Assembly: GCA_963836015.1 (NCBI GenBank)
Contig: CAWIIF010000004.1
Location: 682,001-746,000 of the forward strand
DNA length: 64,000 nt
Direction of reading: 5' to 3'
DNA from: CAWCDJ01 sp963836015
Lineage (GTDB): Bacteria; Acidobacteriota; Terriglobia; Bryobacterales; Bryobacteraceae
The notes under the pieces were generated by a model, which did not search any database, was not told the origin of the DNA, and saw only the letters and a list, made by a program, of their open reading frames with translations. The translations under genes and the position numbers were made by a program. Shown piece by piece: positions 18,958 to 26,814 of the stretch; the first letter of the stretch is position 1, and each line of letters opens with the position of its first letter.

Positions 18958-20235
18958 CTACGGCTCGCTCTTCCCTGGGGCGGCTCCGCATGACCGCGCC
19001 CGCTCGAGCATCAGGTCGCGCTCGCGTTCGTTGCGCGTCAGCGAGGCCGCCCGCTCGAATTCCAGACGGGCCTCATCCAGGCGGGCGAGCTTCTGCAGAA
19101 GGTCGCCGCGCACTGCCGGCAGGAGATGGTAGCCCTGTAGGGACGGCTCCGCGGCCAGCCGATCCACCAGCCTAAGACCCTCTTGCGGCCCGTGTGCCAT
19201 CGCGACGGCCACCGCGCGGTTCAGCTCCACGATGGGGGATGGCGTAATCCGGGCGAGTTCGGCGTACAGCGAGGCGATGCGCGCCCAGTCCGTTTCCGCC
19301 GCGGTGCGCGCCCGCGCGTGACAGGCGGCAATGGCGGCCTGCAGCGCATACGGTCCGCGCACGCCGCCGAGCTTTTCCGCCCGCTCGATCGCGGCCAGGC
19401 CGCGCCGGATGAGAAGGTGATCCCAGAGCGCCCGGTTTTGATCGAGAAGCAGGACCGGCTCCCCCGACCGGCCCAGCCGCGCCTTCGATCGCGAGGCTTG
19501 TATTTCCATCAGCGCGACCAGGCCGTGGACCTCCGGCTCCCGGGGGGCCAGTTCCGCCAGGATGCGTCCGAGGCGCAGGGCGTCCTCGCACAGGCCGGGC
19601 CGCATCCAGTCGCCGCCGGCGGTCGCCGTGTAGCCCTCGTTGAAGATCAGGTAGATGACTTCGAGCACCGATGCCAGCCGCACGGCCAGCTCGTCTCCGC
19701 GCGGCACCTCGAAGGGGATCCGCTTCTCCGCAAGGGTCCGCTTGGCGCGGACCACCCGCTGGGCCACCGTCGCCTCGGGGACCAGGAAGGCGCGCGCGAT
19801 CTCTCCGGTCGTCAGACCTCCGAGCAGCCGCAGGGTAAGCGCCACGCGCGCCTCGGAAGGGAGCGCCGGATGACAGGCCGTGAACACGAGGCGCAGAAGG
19901 TCGTCGCCGATGTCATCGTCGATCGAGCTGTCGAAATCCGGCATCTTCGGCTGGGCCTCCAGCTCATACGCGAGCTCTTCGTGCTTGCGCTCGAGCCGTT
20001 TGTTCCGGCGAAGGTGATCGATCGCACGATGCTTCGCTGCGGCCATGAGCCAGGCGCCCGGATTGAGCGGGATACCAGACTCCGGCCACTGCTCGAGCGC
20101 CGCGACCAGCGCGTCCTGGGCGAGCTCCTCGGCGACTCCGATGTCGCGAACTATCCGTGCGATACCGGCAATGAGTCTTGCGGACTCGATTCGCCAAACC
20201 GCGTCGATCGTGCGATGGATATCGGTAGCTGTCAC
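18958..20235 (-). CDS. ECF42-like RNA polymerase sigma factor with C-terminal TPR-like extension
   Basis: 425 residues. Region 2 (about 10-85) contains AEELAQDALVAALEQWP and AWLMAAAKHRAIDHLRR; region 4 (about 115-175) contains LRLLGGLTTGEIARAFLVPE and VAQRVVRAKRTL. The long C-terminal domain (about 190-410, including LLDQNRALWDHLLIRRGLA and YALQAAIAACHARA) is diagnostic of the ECF42 group. That group is typically encoded beside a YCII/DGPF protein, as here (46 bases upstream on the same strand). The open frame starts at a GTG that abuts an AGGAG, so the exact start is uncertain. Likely directs transcription of its own small operon. Confidence 0.9.
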   Translation of the reverse strand: MTATDIHRTIDAVWRIESARLIAGIARIVRDIGVAEELAQDALVAALEQWPESGIPLNPGAWLMAAAKHRAIDHLRRNKRLERKHEELAYELEAQPKMPDFDSSIDDDIGDDLLRLVFTACHPALPSEARVALTLRLLGGLTTGEIARAFLVPEATVAQRVVRAKRTLAEKRIPFEVPRGDELAVRLASVLEVIYLIFNEGYTATAGGDWMRPGLCEDALRLGRILAELAPREPEVHGLVALMEIQASRSKARLGRSGEPVLLLDQNRALWDHLLIRRGLAAIERAEKLGGVRGPYALQAAIAACHARARTAAETDWARIASLYAELARITPSPIVELNRAVAVAMAHGPQEGLRLVDRLAAEPSLQGYHLLPAVRGDLLQKLARLDEARLEFERAASLTRNERERDLMLERARSCGAAPGKSEP

Positions 20236-20281
20236 TCCTACCGATCACACCATCAACCGGCCGGTGGAGGCAAGCCCGCCG

Positions 20282-20680
20282 TCACCGCCCCGGAAGGTTT
20301 GCCGCCGCGTTCTGGATCTCCTCAGGGAACTCCGAGAATTCCATCACCTGCCGCAGTTCGATCACCTCGTTATCGCCGGCGGGGCAGCGCGATGCCCATT
20401 CGATCGCCTCTTCCCTCGATTTCACCTGGATCATCCAGTAGCCGCCGATTACTTCCTTCGCCTCCGCGAAAGGCCCGTCGGTCACTCTGGGCTTGCCGGC
20501 GGAGAACGAGACACGCGCGCCCATCGAAGGGGGATGCAGGCCGTCGAGCGCCAGCAGAACGCCGGCTTTCTGCAGGGTCTCGTTGTATTTCATCATTGCG
20601 CTTACGGCCTTGGGATCGGGCATGGTGCCCGGCTCGGCTTTCTCGTACCCTTTCGGGATCATCAGCATCATGAATCTCAT
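20282..20680 (-). CDS. YCII-related (DGPF domain) protein
   Basis: 132 residues. It has the defining DGPF motif in VTDGPFAEAKEVIGGYWMI and the preceding ALDGLHPPSMGARVSF; the fold is a ferredoxin-like dimer. The ATG is preceded by AGGAG at 9 bases. It is the usual partner of ECF42 sigma factors and lies just upstream of that gene on the same strand. The biochemical activity of the DGPF family is not established; a role in sensing or processing a small metabolite for the sigma factor is inference. Confidence 0.92.
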   Translation of the reverse strand: MRFMMLMIPKGYEKAEPGTMPDPKAVSAMMKYNETLQKAGVLLALDGLHPPSMGARVSFSAGKPRVTDGPFAEAKEVIGGYWMIQVKSREEAIEWASRCPAGDNEVIELRQVMEFSEFPEEIQNAAANLPGR

Positions 20681-20751
20681 GGTTTAAGGTCTCCTACTGA
20701 TGCGTCGAACGGAGCGCTGCCGGATCGACACAGGTTCGCCTTTTTTCGCTC

Positions 20752-21345
20752 TCAGAAAGTCGCGGCGCTATCGACCCACATCAGCTCGCAGGCCCCGTTG
20801 CCTGTATCGGCGCGGCTCAGGGAGCTCCGCCAGTGCCAGCCATCCGGCGCGTCCACCTGGACCAGGTAGCCGTTCAGCTCCACGAGATCCCCCCGGCGCA
20901 GCGATTTCAAGGCGGAGCCGACATCCGGGTTGGCGGGGATCAGGTGCATATTGGCCGAGTGGGTGATGATATCTTCCTCTTTGGCGGGCATGCGGTTGTT
21001 CCGTTCCGTCCACATGTAAGCGCGATGGAGGCTGTAGAGACGGAGGCCGTCGAGGACCTCCTGGTTGGACATCAGGCGCCAGCCCACGGTCAGGTCGAGC
21101 GGAGACAAGTCGGATTCGCGGCCGAACCAGTAGGGCTCGGTGAGCAGCACGCGTGCGCGGATGTGATACAGCGCGAGCGGAGTGACCCGATAGTCTTTCA
21201 CCTGCCAGGGCCGCGGTTGCGGGATGGACACCTGGGTGGGCTCTTCGGGAACCAGGACGCCAGGCGGACGCCGTCCTTCGGAGCCGGGCCAGAACAGGGC
21301 GATCAGCACGAAACCAAGGATACAGATGAACCCGAGCGAGCGCAT
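20752..21345 (-). CDS. Exported conserved hypothetical protein
   Basis: 197 residues. One N-terminal hydrophobic segment (FICILGFVLIALFWPG) suggests a membrane anchor or signal. The rest is soluble, with distinctive runs such as YRVTPLALYHIRARVL, DLSPLDLTVGWRLMS, ITHSANMHLIPAN and SSLSRADTGNGACELMWV. I recall a similar bacterial family of unknown function with the HSANMHLIPAN and SLSRxDTGNGACE motifs, but cannot name it. Possibly a small beta-barrel exported protein. It sits between the YCII gene and the isomerase, same strand; no operon evidence beyond proximity. Confidence 0.7.
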   Translation of the reverse strand: MRSLGFICILGFVLIALFWPGSEGRRPPGVLVPEEPTQVSIPQPRPWQVKDYRVTPLALYHIRARVLLTEPYWFGRESDLSPLDLTVGWRLMSNQEVLDGLRLYSLHRAYMWTERNNRMPAKEEDIITHSANMHLIPANPDVGSALKSLRRGDLVELNGYLVQVDAPDGWHWRSSLSRADTGNGACELMWVDSAATF

Positions 21346-21382
21346 GGAACCGTCAACGTTCCATGATATCGGGGTTGGGGTC

Positions 21383-22294
21383 CTATTTGTGAGGTGCGGC
21401 CGCGGGCGTCGCTTCGTTCAGGAACGCCGGGTTCGGAAATTCGACCTTGGTGGCCTTATTTTCGTTCGAAAGCCACTCGGCGTAATGTTCCTGCTTCAAC
21501 TGCGTGAAGATCTCGCCGCGGACCTCCGAAAGCGGCCGGTAGGTCACTTCCTGGGCGCGCAGCAGGTAATACCCGTTCGGCTGCCGCACGGGTTCCGAGA
21601 TATCGCCCTGCTTCATTGAGAAGACCTCGGTGCGGATGGCATCCGGGATATTGTCGGAGGGACGAAAGACGGCCAGGTCCCCGTCCTTGGCCTTCGATGT
21701 TTCATCCTCGGAGTCTTCCTTCACAAGCTTGACGAAGTCCGCTTCGGAATGAATCTCGGAACGCAGCTTTTCCGCCTTGGATTTGGCCTCTTCTTCGGTG
21801 CGCGAGGGCTTGCCGCCGGAGTGCGAGGCGTCGCTGCTGAAGCCGATATAAATAGCCTTGACCCGGACCTGTTTGTATTTGTCTTTGTTGAGGTCGTAAT
21901 ACTTGACGATTTCGCCTGGCTCCACGATGGTCGAAGAGACCACATCGTTCACCTTGGCCTGGCTCAAAATCATCATGCGGTAATAATCCAGGGCTTCCTT
22001 GGTGGGGCTTTGCTGGTCGAGCTTCTCCTTTTCCGCCAATTGGGACAGTTTGCGCATAAATGCCCACTGTTCGAGGAAGGTTTTGCGGTCGCGCAGAGCC
22101 ATCTGCTGATTCTGCGGCGGCAGCGCGGCATAGATCTTCTTGAATTCGCCCATGGTGAGCTGGTGGCCATCGTCGAAGACGGCAATCACTGCGTCATCCG
22201 GCAGCGGAGGAAACGCCGGGGCCTTAGGAGCGGCAGCGGTCTGCGCCCAGACGGCGGATAGACAAAGGAATGCAAAGGAGGTAAGGAATTTCAT
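21383..22294 (-). CDS. Periplasmic peptidyl-prolyl cis-trans isomerase, SurA/PpiC type
   Basis: 303 residues. A signal peptide (about 1-18) is followed by a SurA-like helical chaperone segment (MGEFKKIYAALPPQNQQMAL, then FLEQWAFMRKLSQLAEK). A parvulin domain occupies about 140-265 (VRVKAIYIGF, SEADFVKLVKEDSEDETS, GDLAVFRPSDNIPDAI, QPNGYYLLRAQEV). Length and order fit SurA/PrsA-type folding helpers for outer-membrane proteins, which this envelope-rich genome needs. Transcribed on the minus strand between the exported hypothetical protein and the BON gene. Confidence 0.88.
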   Translation of the reverse strand: MKFLTSFAFLCLSAVWAQTAAAPKAPAFPPLPDDAVIAVFDDGHQLTMGEFKKIYAALPPQNQQMALRDRKTFLEQWAFMRKLSQLAEKEKLDQQSPTKEALDYYRMMILSQAKVNDVVSSTIVEPGEIVKYYDLNKDKYKQVRVKAIYIGFSSDASHSGGKPSRTEEEAKSKAEKLRSEIHSEADFVKLVKEDSEDETSKAKDGDLAVFRPSDNIPDAIRTEVFSMKQGDISEPVRQPNGYYLLRAQEVTYRPLSEVRGEIFTQLKQEHYAEWLSNENKATKVEFPNPAFLNEATPAAAPHK

Positions 22295-22331
22295 GACTGG
22301 ATCTGTGAATTTTCCAGCATAACACGCACCA

Positions 22332-22748
22332 TCAGCGGCTCTCGGGGCGCGCCTCGCTGCGCTTCACCTGTACCCGCCGCCGGCCCTTTTCAAGGTTGGC
22401 CGCTGCCTTCTTGCGAGCCGCGTCGCTCACCTGAATCCGGTTATCCACGGCTGCGGCTCCGGCGGTTCGGGCGATGCGGGTCGCCACACCCTTGTGCTGC
22501 ACTACATCGGTGCGTCCTTCGAAAGTGGCAATGCCTCCCTGCACCTTGACCTTGAAGCCATCGGCGCCGATCTTGGATTTCGCCAGACGGGCACGGATGT
22601 CCGCTTCGATCTGCGCATCCGACAGCCGGGCGGCGGTGGCAGGTTTGGGCGCTAGCGCCCGCTGGTGCTGGGCAGGCGGCCGCTGATCGGCGGCGAAAGC
22701 CAACGCGGCGAACGCCGCAACGAGAGCAATCCGATGCATGGAAGCCAT
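22332..22748 (-). CDS. Exported BON-domain protein
   Basis: 138 residues with an N-terminal signal peptide ending near Ala-Phe-Ala-Ala. Residues about 40-108 match a BON domain: LSDAQIEADIRARLAKSKIG, VKVQGGIATFEGRTDVVQHK, AAAVDNRIQVSD. BON domains bind phospholipid surfaces and occur in OsmY-like periplasmic proteins. The C-terminal tail is very basic. It is divergent from the Csm operon; the 80 bases between them hold both promoters. Confidence 0.8.
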   Translation of the reverse strand: MASMHRIALVAAFAALAFAADQRPPAQHQRALAPKPATAARLSDAQIEADIRARLAKSKIGADGFKVKVQGGIATFEGRTDVVQHKGVATRIARTAGAAAVDNRIQVSDAARKKAAANLEKGRRRVQVKRSEARPESR

Positions 22749-22828
22749 AGGAATAAGGTTTCGCGGCGCGGCTGTTGTTCTCAGAATTCTGTGCTAAAGT
22801 TAGGGTTTCTCAAGGCTTTTCTGGTTCG

Positions 22829-24283
22829 ATGCCCGAACAGATCCTGCTGCAAGGAAAAATCCTGGGCACGGAGGAGTTCCTCCTGGCCGGACCCGCCGAA
22901 GGACGTTCCGCGCGTTCGGCGGGCGAAGATCTGCTGGCCGGCCGGTCGCAGTGGATTACCCTTCTGTGCGAAGTGCTGCCGCGCGCCCTGCTGGCCGAGT
23001 TGGGGCTCGCGCGGATCCTGCTCGGCTCGAGCGGCGGAGGCCAGTTCCTGGTGGTACTGCCCGGCGAAGTGCGCGAGGCCGCGGAGACGTTTCTGGGAGC
23101 GGCCGAGCGCCAGATCGCCGAATTGAGCGGCGGATATGTCCGCCTGGTCTGGGGAGTTACGGACAACCTGGGCGACTGGGCCGTGATCCGCAAGCGCATC
23201 AACGAAGACCTGCAGCGCAAACGGAACGCGCCGCTCGCAAACGACCCGGCCGCGTTCCAGCCCTTTACGCGCGCGAACCTATCCGACGCCGACAGCTATT
23301 TCGCCAAAGAACTGGGCGCCAAGGTGCGGGAGGCGTCGAAGATCGGCTGGTCGCCGGAGAATCCCGGCAAGGTCGTGCCCGGGGAAGGGAAGTACAGCTG
23401 GACCCTGACCTCGAATCTCTCGCCGGACGGCATCATGGTGGCGCGCCACGCGGCGCCCTCCGACGACGGCAAGACGGCAGCTCCGGTACAGACGCTGGCG
23501 CGCCGCGCGCAAGGGCGCTCCATCTGGGGCGTGCTGCGGGGCGACGTGGACAACTTCAGCGTGCGCCTGCGCCGGGTTCACAGTATCGAAGAGCACGTGC
23601 CGCTTTCGGTGCTTTACAAGCAGTTCTTCGCCGGCGAGCTGGAGGTGCTCTGCTCCCTGCCGGAGTTTTGGCGCAAGGTGAGCATCATCTATTCGGGCGG
23701 CGACGATTTCGCGGTGTACGGTTCCTGGGACGCCCTGATCGCGCTGGGCCGCGAGGTGCAGCGCCTGTTCCACCGCTTTACGGAAGAGAATCTGAAGGAG
23801 TATCCGGGGCCGGAGGGTAAGACCATTTCCATGGCGATCGCCCTCGCGCCCGAGACGTATTACCCGCTGGCTTCGGTCTACGAAGAGGCCGGCAGGAACC
23901 TGGACCTGGCCAAATCCGCGGACAAGGACTGTATCTATCTGCTGGGCCGGATCCTGGAGTGGCGGCACCTGGCGGACGCCGCCGAGCTCAAAGACACGGT
24001 GACGCGGCTGGTCCACGATTTTCGCATGTCGCGCCAGTTGCTCTACCAGCTTCGCAGCTTCTACCGGCGCGAGGCGTACAACGAGGGAATCGACGAAGTA
24101 CAGCGCACGTGGCGCTTCCACCGCCGGTTCAACCGCATTCTGAGCGGCACCCGCGACCGCGAATTCCAGAAGCTCCGCACGCACCTGATCAGCGAGATGG
24201 TGGGGCGCAAAACGGCGGAAGTGAAGCTGCGGCCCGCGGGCCTGGTGGCCCTGGAGTGGGCCAGATTGGTAACAGAGGTTTAG
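22829..24283 (+). CDS. csm1: Cas10/Csm1, HD-less type III-A CRISPR signature subunit
   Basis: 484 residues from the ATG at 22829 (an ATG 54 bases upstream is in frame but adds unconserved sequence). The N-terminus opens directly into a Palm1-like domain (SSGGGQFLVVLPGEVREAAE, about 67-86). The second Palm has WGVLRGDVDNF (metal-binding D239 and D241) and IIYSGGDDFAVYG (GGDD at 290-293), the cyclic oligoadenylate synthase site. A helical domain (about 370-484) closes the protein. Usual Csm1 proteins exceed 700 residues; the HD nuclease and zinc ribbon are absent, and upstream DNA belongs to the divergent BON gene. It should make cyclic oligoadenylate when target RNA binds but should not cut DNA through an HD site. 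Confidence 0.92.
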   Translation: MPEQILLQGKILGTEEFLLAGPAEGRSARSAGEDLLAGRSQWITLLCEVLPRALLAELGLARILLGSSGGGQFLVVLPGEVREAAETFLGAAERQIAELSGGYVRLVWGVTDNLGDWAVIRKRINEDLQRKRNAPLANDPAAFQPFTRANLSDADSYFAKELGAKVREASKIGWSPENPGKVVPGEGKYSWTLTSNLSPDGIMVARHAAPSDDGKTAAPVQTLARRAQGRSIWGVLRGDVDNFSVRLRRVHSIEEHVPLSVLYKQFFAGELEVLCSLPEFWRKVSIIYSGGDDFAVYGSWDALIALGREVQRLFHRFTEENLKEYPGPEGKTISMAIALAPETYYPLASVYEEAGRNLDLAKSADKDCIYLLGRILEWRHLADAAELKDTVTRLVHDFRMSRQLLYQLRSFYRREAYNEGIDEVQRTWRFHRRFNRILSGTRDREFQKLRTHLISEMVGRKTAEVKLRPAGLVALEWARLVTEV

Positions 24284-24286
24284 CAC

Positions 24287-24787
24287 ATGGCACAAGAGCA
24301 GGAGCAACGGAAGGAAAACCGTCCCCCGCGGGAAGGCCGGGGTCCGGGTGGACCGGGCGGACCGGGCGGGCCGCGCGGAGACCGGCCGGGCGGCGACCGT
24401 GGAGACCGCGGCGACCGGCGGTTTGACCGCGGACGGCCGGAAGGGCCTCCCGAGATCGAGCTCGAGAAGCTGATCAGCGACTCCCTGTACCTCGACAACC
24501 AGGCGCACTCCATCGTGAGCCGGATGCGGGACATGGATTCGGGAACCAAGAGCCAGCTGCGGCGCCTCTATAGCGCCGTGCGGCGTGCCGTGCGCACGCC
24601 CGAGGGCGAGCGTCAGCATGAGTTCGTCATGCTGCGGGCGCGCCTTGCGTACACCATTGCCCGCCACGGGCTGCGCAGCCTCGACCAGCTCGAAAAGCTG
24701 CTGCTGCAGGTGACGCGCAAAAACGACATCCGCGGTTACGAGCGGTTCAAAGATCTTTTCGAGGCCATCGTGGCCTACAACGAGTAA
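24287..24787 (+). CDS. csm2: Csm2 small subunit with Gly/Pro/Arg/Asp-rich disordered N-terminal tail
   Basis: 166 residues. The C-terminal half (about 57-166) is all-helical and fits Csm2, the Cas11-type small subunit lining the effector backbone: IELEKLISDSLYLDNQ, then LRRLYSAVRRAVR, LRARLAYTIARHG and ERFKDLFEAIVAYN. The first 55 residues are low complexity, rich in Gly, Pro, Arg and Asp (RPPREGRGPGGPGG, then GDRPGGDRGDRGDRR). Such a tail is not typical of Csm2 and looks like an RNA-binding RGG-like segment. The gene begins 3 bases after the cas10 stop and ends 3 bases before csm3. Confidence 0.88.
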   Translation: MAQEQEQRKENRPPREGRGPGGPGGPGGPRGDRPGGDRGDRGDRRFDRGRPEGPPEIELEKLISDSLYLDNQAHSIVSRMRDMDSGTKSQLRRLYSAVRRAVRTPEGERQHEFVMLRARLAYTIARHGLRSLDQLEKLLLQVTRKNDIRGYERFKDLFEAIVAYNE

Positions 24788-24790
24788 AGC

Positions 24791-25627
24791 ATGAGCGCAC
24801 ACACCTCCCAAACCGAGCTGAAACTGATCGGCAAGCTGATTCTCGAAGGCGAGCTGCACTGCGAAACCGGCCTGCACGTGGGCGCCGGCAAGGGCTCGCT
24901 GGAGATCGGCGGCTCCGATAATCCGGTGGTCAAAGACGCGTTCGGCCGGCCGTACGTGCCGGGCAGTTCGCTGCGCGGCAAGATCCGGTCGCTGCTCGAG
25001 CAGTCCTCGGGGCTGGCCGTGCCCTCGGAACTCGTCTATCTTTCGCGCCGCAAAGGGCAGGAAGTGCGTATTCACCAGAGCGACCGTCCGGACGACGAAA
25101 TCTGCCTGCTGTTCGGGCGGAATCCCGGGCGCATGGAGCGCGTGCAGGGAGACACCCTCGACACCAGCCAGGCCACGCCCGCGCGCCTGGCCGTGTTCGA
25201 CGCGCCGCTCGATCCGGAGAGCATCACGGCGCAGATGCGTGAGAACCTGGACGACGAGCTGACGGAAGTGAAGAGCGAGAACGCCATCGACCGCATCACG
25301 TCGCAGGCCAATCCGCGGACGCTCGAGCGCGTCCCGGCGGGCGCGCGGTTCCGCACGCGGTTCGTGGTGGATGTGCTGTGCGACGAAGACGCGCCGCTCG
25401 TGCTGCGCGTGCTGGAAGGCCTGCGGCTGCTTGAGGACGACGCGCTGGGCGGCGGCGGCTCGCGCGGCAGCGGGCGTGTCCGCTTCTCCGGCCTGCGGCT
25501 GGTATGGCGCGGAAAGAGCCACTACGCGTCCGGCGCTCCCGAAAAGGAGATCGCCGCGGGCGCGACGCTCGGCGACATTCAGGCCGCCGTCACCGAAGCT
25601 GCCTTCTCCTTCCTGAAAGAGGAGTAA
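24791..25627 (+). CDS. csm3: Csm3 (Cas7-type backbone and target RNA nuclease)
   Basis: 278 residues. Family hallmarks are GELHCETGLHVGAGKG (about 20-35), EIGGSDNPVVKD (39-50) and PYVPGSSLRGKIRSLLEQ (about 54-71). Further on, GGGGSRGSGRVRF (about 227-240) forms the glycine-rich RAMP loop. The aspartate in GSDNP (residue 43) aligns with the catalytic Asp33 of Streptococcus thermophilus Csm3, so target RNA cleavage every six bases is expected. Multiple copies normally polymerise along the crRNA. Fits the family in length. Its stop shares a base with the csm4 start (TAATG). Confidence 0.95.
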   Translation: MSAHTSQTELKLIGKLILEGELHCETGLHVGAGKGSLEIGGSDNPVVKDAFGRPYVPGSSLRGKIRSLLEQSSGLAVPSELVYLSRRKGQEVRIHQSDRPDDEICLLFGRNPGRMERVQGDTLDTSQATPARLAVFDAPLDPESITAQMRENLDDELTEVKSENAIDRITSQANPRTLERVPAGARFRTRFVVDVLCDEDAPLVLRVLEGLRLLEDDALGGGGSRGSGRVRFSGLRLVWRGKSHYASGAPEKEIAAGATLGDIQAAVTEAAFSFLKEE

Positions 25628-26814
25628 TGAACCCCGGACTGGTTGTCAAGCTCCGTCCGGCCGGTCCGTGGCGCATCGGCCCCGACTCCGGCGCCCGCAA
25701 TCGCGTGGACGTGATCTACCACAGCGACTCACTGTACTCGGCGGTCACCTCGGCCATGGCCCTGTTAGGTTCGCTCGAGGCCTGGCTGGACGCCACCGCG
25801 CGAGCGGCCGAGCCGGCTGTTTGCTTCAGCTCGTGCTTCCCGTTTTTGGATGACATCGGATTCGTGGTTCCGCCGCGCACCATCTGGCCGCCTTCTTCGC
25901 CGGGACTGATGTCGGCGCAGGTTCGCTGGAAGAGCGCGCGCTTTGTGCCGCTGGGCATCGTTCAGGCGATCCTCGCGGGCCAGACGCTCGACCCCAATCA
26001 CTGGTCGGTGGACGGTGCGAGCGAATGCCTGGTGCCCGCCGGCCGTTTGGGTCCGTTCCGCACTTCGGTGCGATGGGCCGCCGGAGTGGACCGCCTGACC
26101 GGCGCCAGCGACCGCCATTCCACCGCGTGCATGGAGTTCCGCCCCGGGGCGGGCCTGTGGACGATCGTTTCGTTTGCCGGCGAAGCCGCGCGAGAGCGCT
26201 GGCAGGAGCCGGTCAAAGCTGCATTCCGATTGCTTGCCGATTCCGGCTTCGGAGGCGAGCGTTCGCGCGGCTGGGGCCGCTCGGAGACACCGGAATTCGT
26301 AGAAGGCCTGCTGCCGGATATGATCTTGCTGGGGGCCGGGGCAGAGAAGGGGGCCGGGGACCAGGGGCCAGGGGCCGGGGAAACGCCGGTGCCTACGCCC
26401 ACGGTTCAGCCCATTCTCACAGAGCTGCCGGCTGAGGAATCTGTTGAGGCCGCACCCGACACGGTGGCCGAAGCTCCGGCCCCCGACCCCCGGCCCCCGG
26501 CCCCCGAAGAAGCCCCGGCCCCCAAGGCCTCAGAAGCCGCTCACTGGCTGCTGTCGCTGTTTACGCCGGGAGCCGCGGACGCGGTCGATTGGGGACGCGG
26601 CAATTACACCGTGCTGGCGCGCGGCGGACGCGTCGAGAGTCCCGCGGGGTCGGGCGAGCTGAAGAAACAACTGCATATGGTTTCGGAAGGATCGGTGCTG
26701 GTGGCCGCTTCCCATCCGCGGGGGGCGGCGCCCGATGTGGCGCCCGATGGATTCGCCCATCCCGTGTTCCGCTCCGGATTCGCGCTGTCCATCCCGCTGC
26801 CGGAGGGGGACTGA
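25627..26814 (+). CDS. csm4: Csm4 (Cas5-type) with a Pro/Ala-rich insert
   Basis: 395 residues. IYHSDSLYSAVTSAMALLGS (about 31-50) and GFGGERSRGWGRSETPEF (about 212-230) are the canonical Csm4 signatures. In the complex this subunit grips the crRNA 5' tag and contacts Cas10. Between the glycine-rich loop and the last strands (about 238-300) lies an insert rich in Gly, Pro, Ala and Glu, encoded by G-runs then C-runs. The C-terminal domain (about 300-395) contains a beta-strand segment (GNYTVLARGGRVES, then KKQLHMVSEGSVLVAA) as in other Csm4 proteins. Overlaps csm3 and csm5 by one base each. Confidence 0.9.
   Translation: MNPGLVVKLRPAGPWRIGPDSGARNRVDVIYHSDSLYSAVTSAMALLGSLEAWLDATARAAEPAVCFSSCFPFLDDIGFVVPPRTIWPPSSPGLMSAQVRWKSARFVPLGIVQAILAGQTLDPNHWSVDGASECLVPAGRLGPFRTSVRWAAGVDRLTGASDRHSTACMEFRPGAGLWTIVSFAGEAARERWQEPVKAAFRLLADSGFGGERSRGWGRSETPEFVEGLLPDMILLGAGAEKGAGDQGPGAGETPVPTPTVQPILTELPAEESVEAAPDTVAEAPAPDPRPPAPEEAPAPKASEAAHWLLSLFTPGAADAVDWGRGNYTVLARGGRVESPAGSGELKKQLHMVSEGSVLVAASHPRGAAPDVAPDGFAHPVFRSGFALSIPLPEGD

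Noticed and set aside
22749..22828. Missing HD domain of Cas10 hidden upstream or in another frame
   Set aside because: Only 80 bases separate Cas10 from the divergent BON gene, and no HD motif is visible in any frame.
23279..25522. Antisense open frame of about 747 codons opposite cas10-csm3
   Set aside because: No signal, domain or ribosome site; codon pattern is that of a GC-rich shadow.
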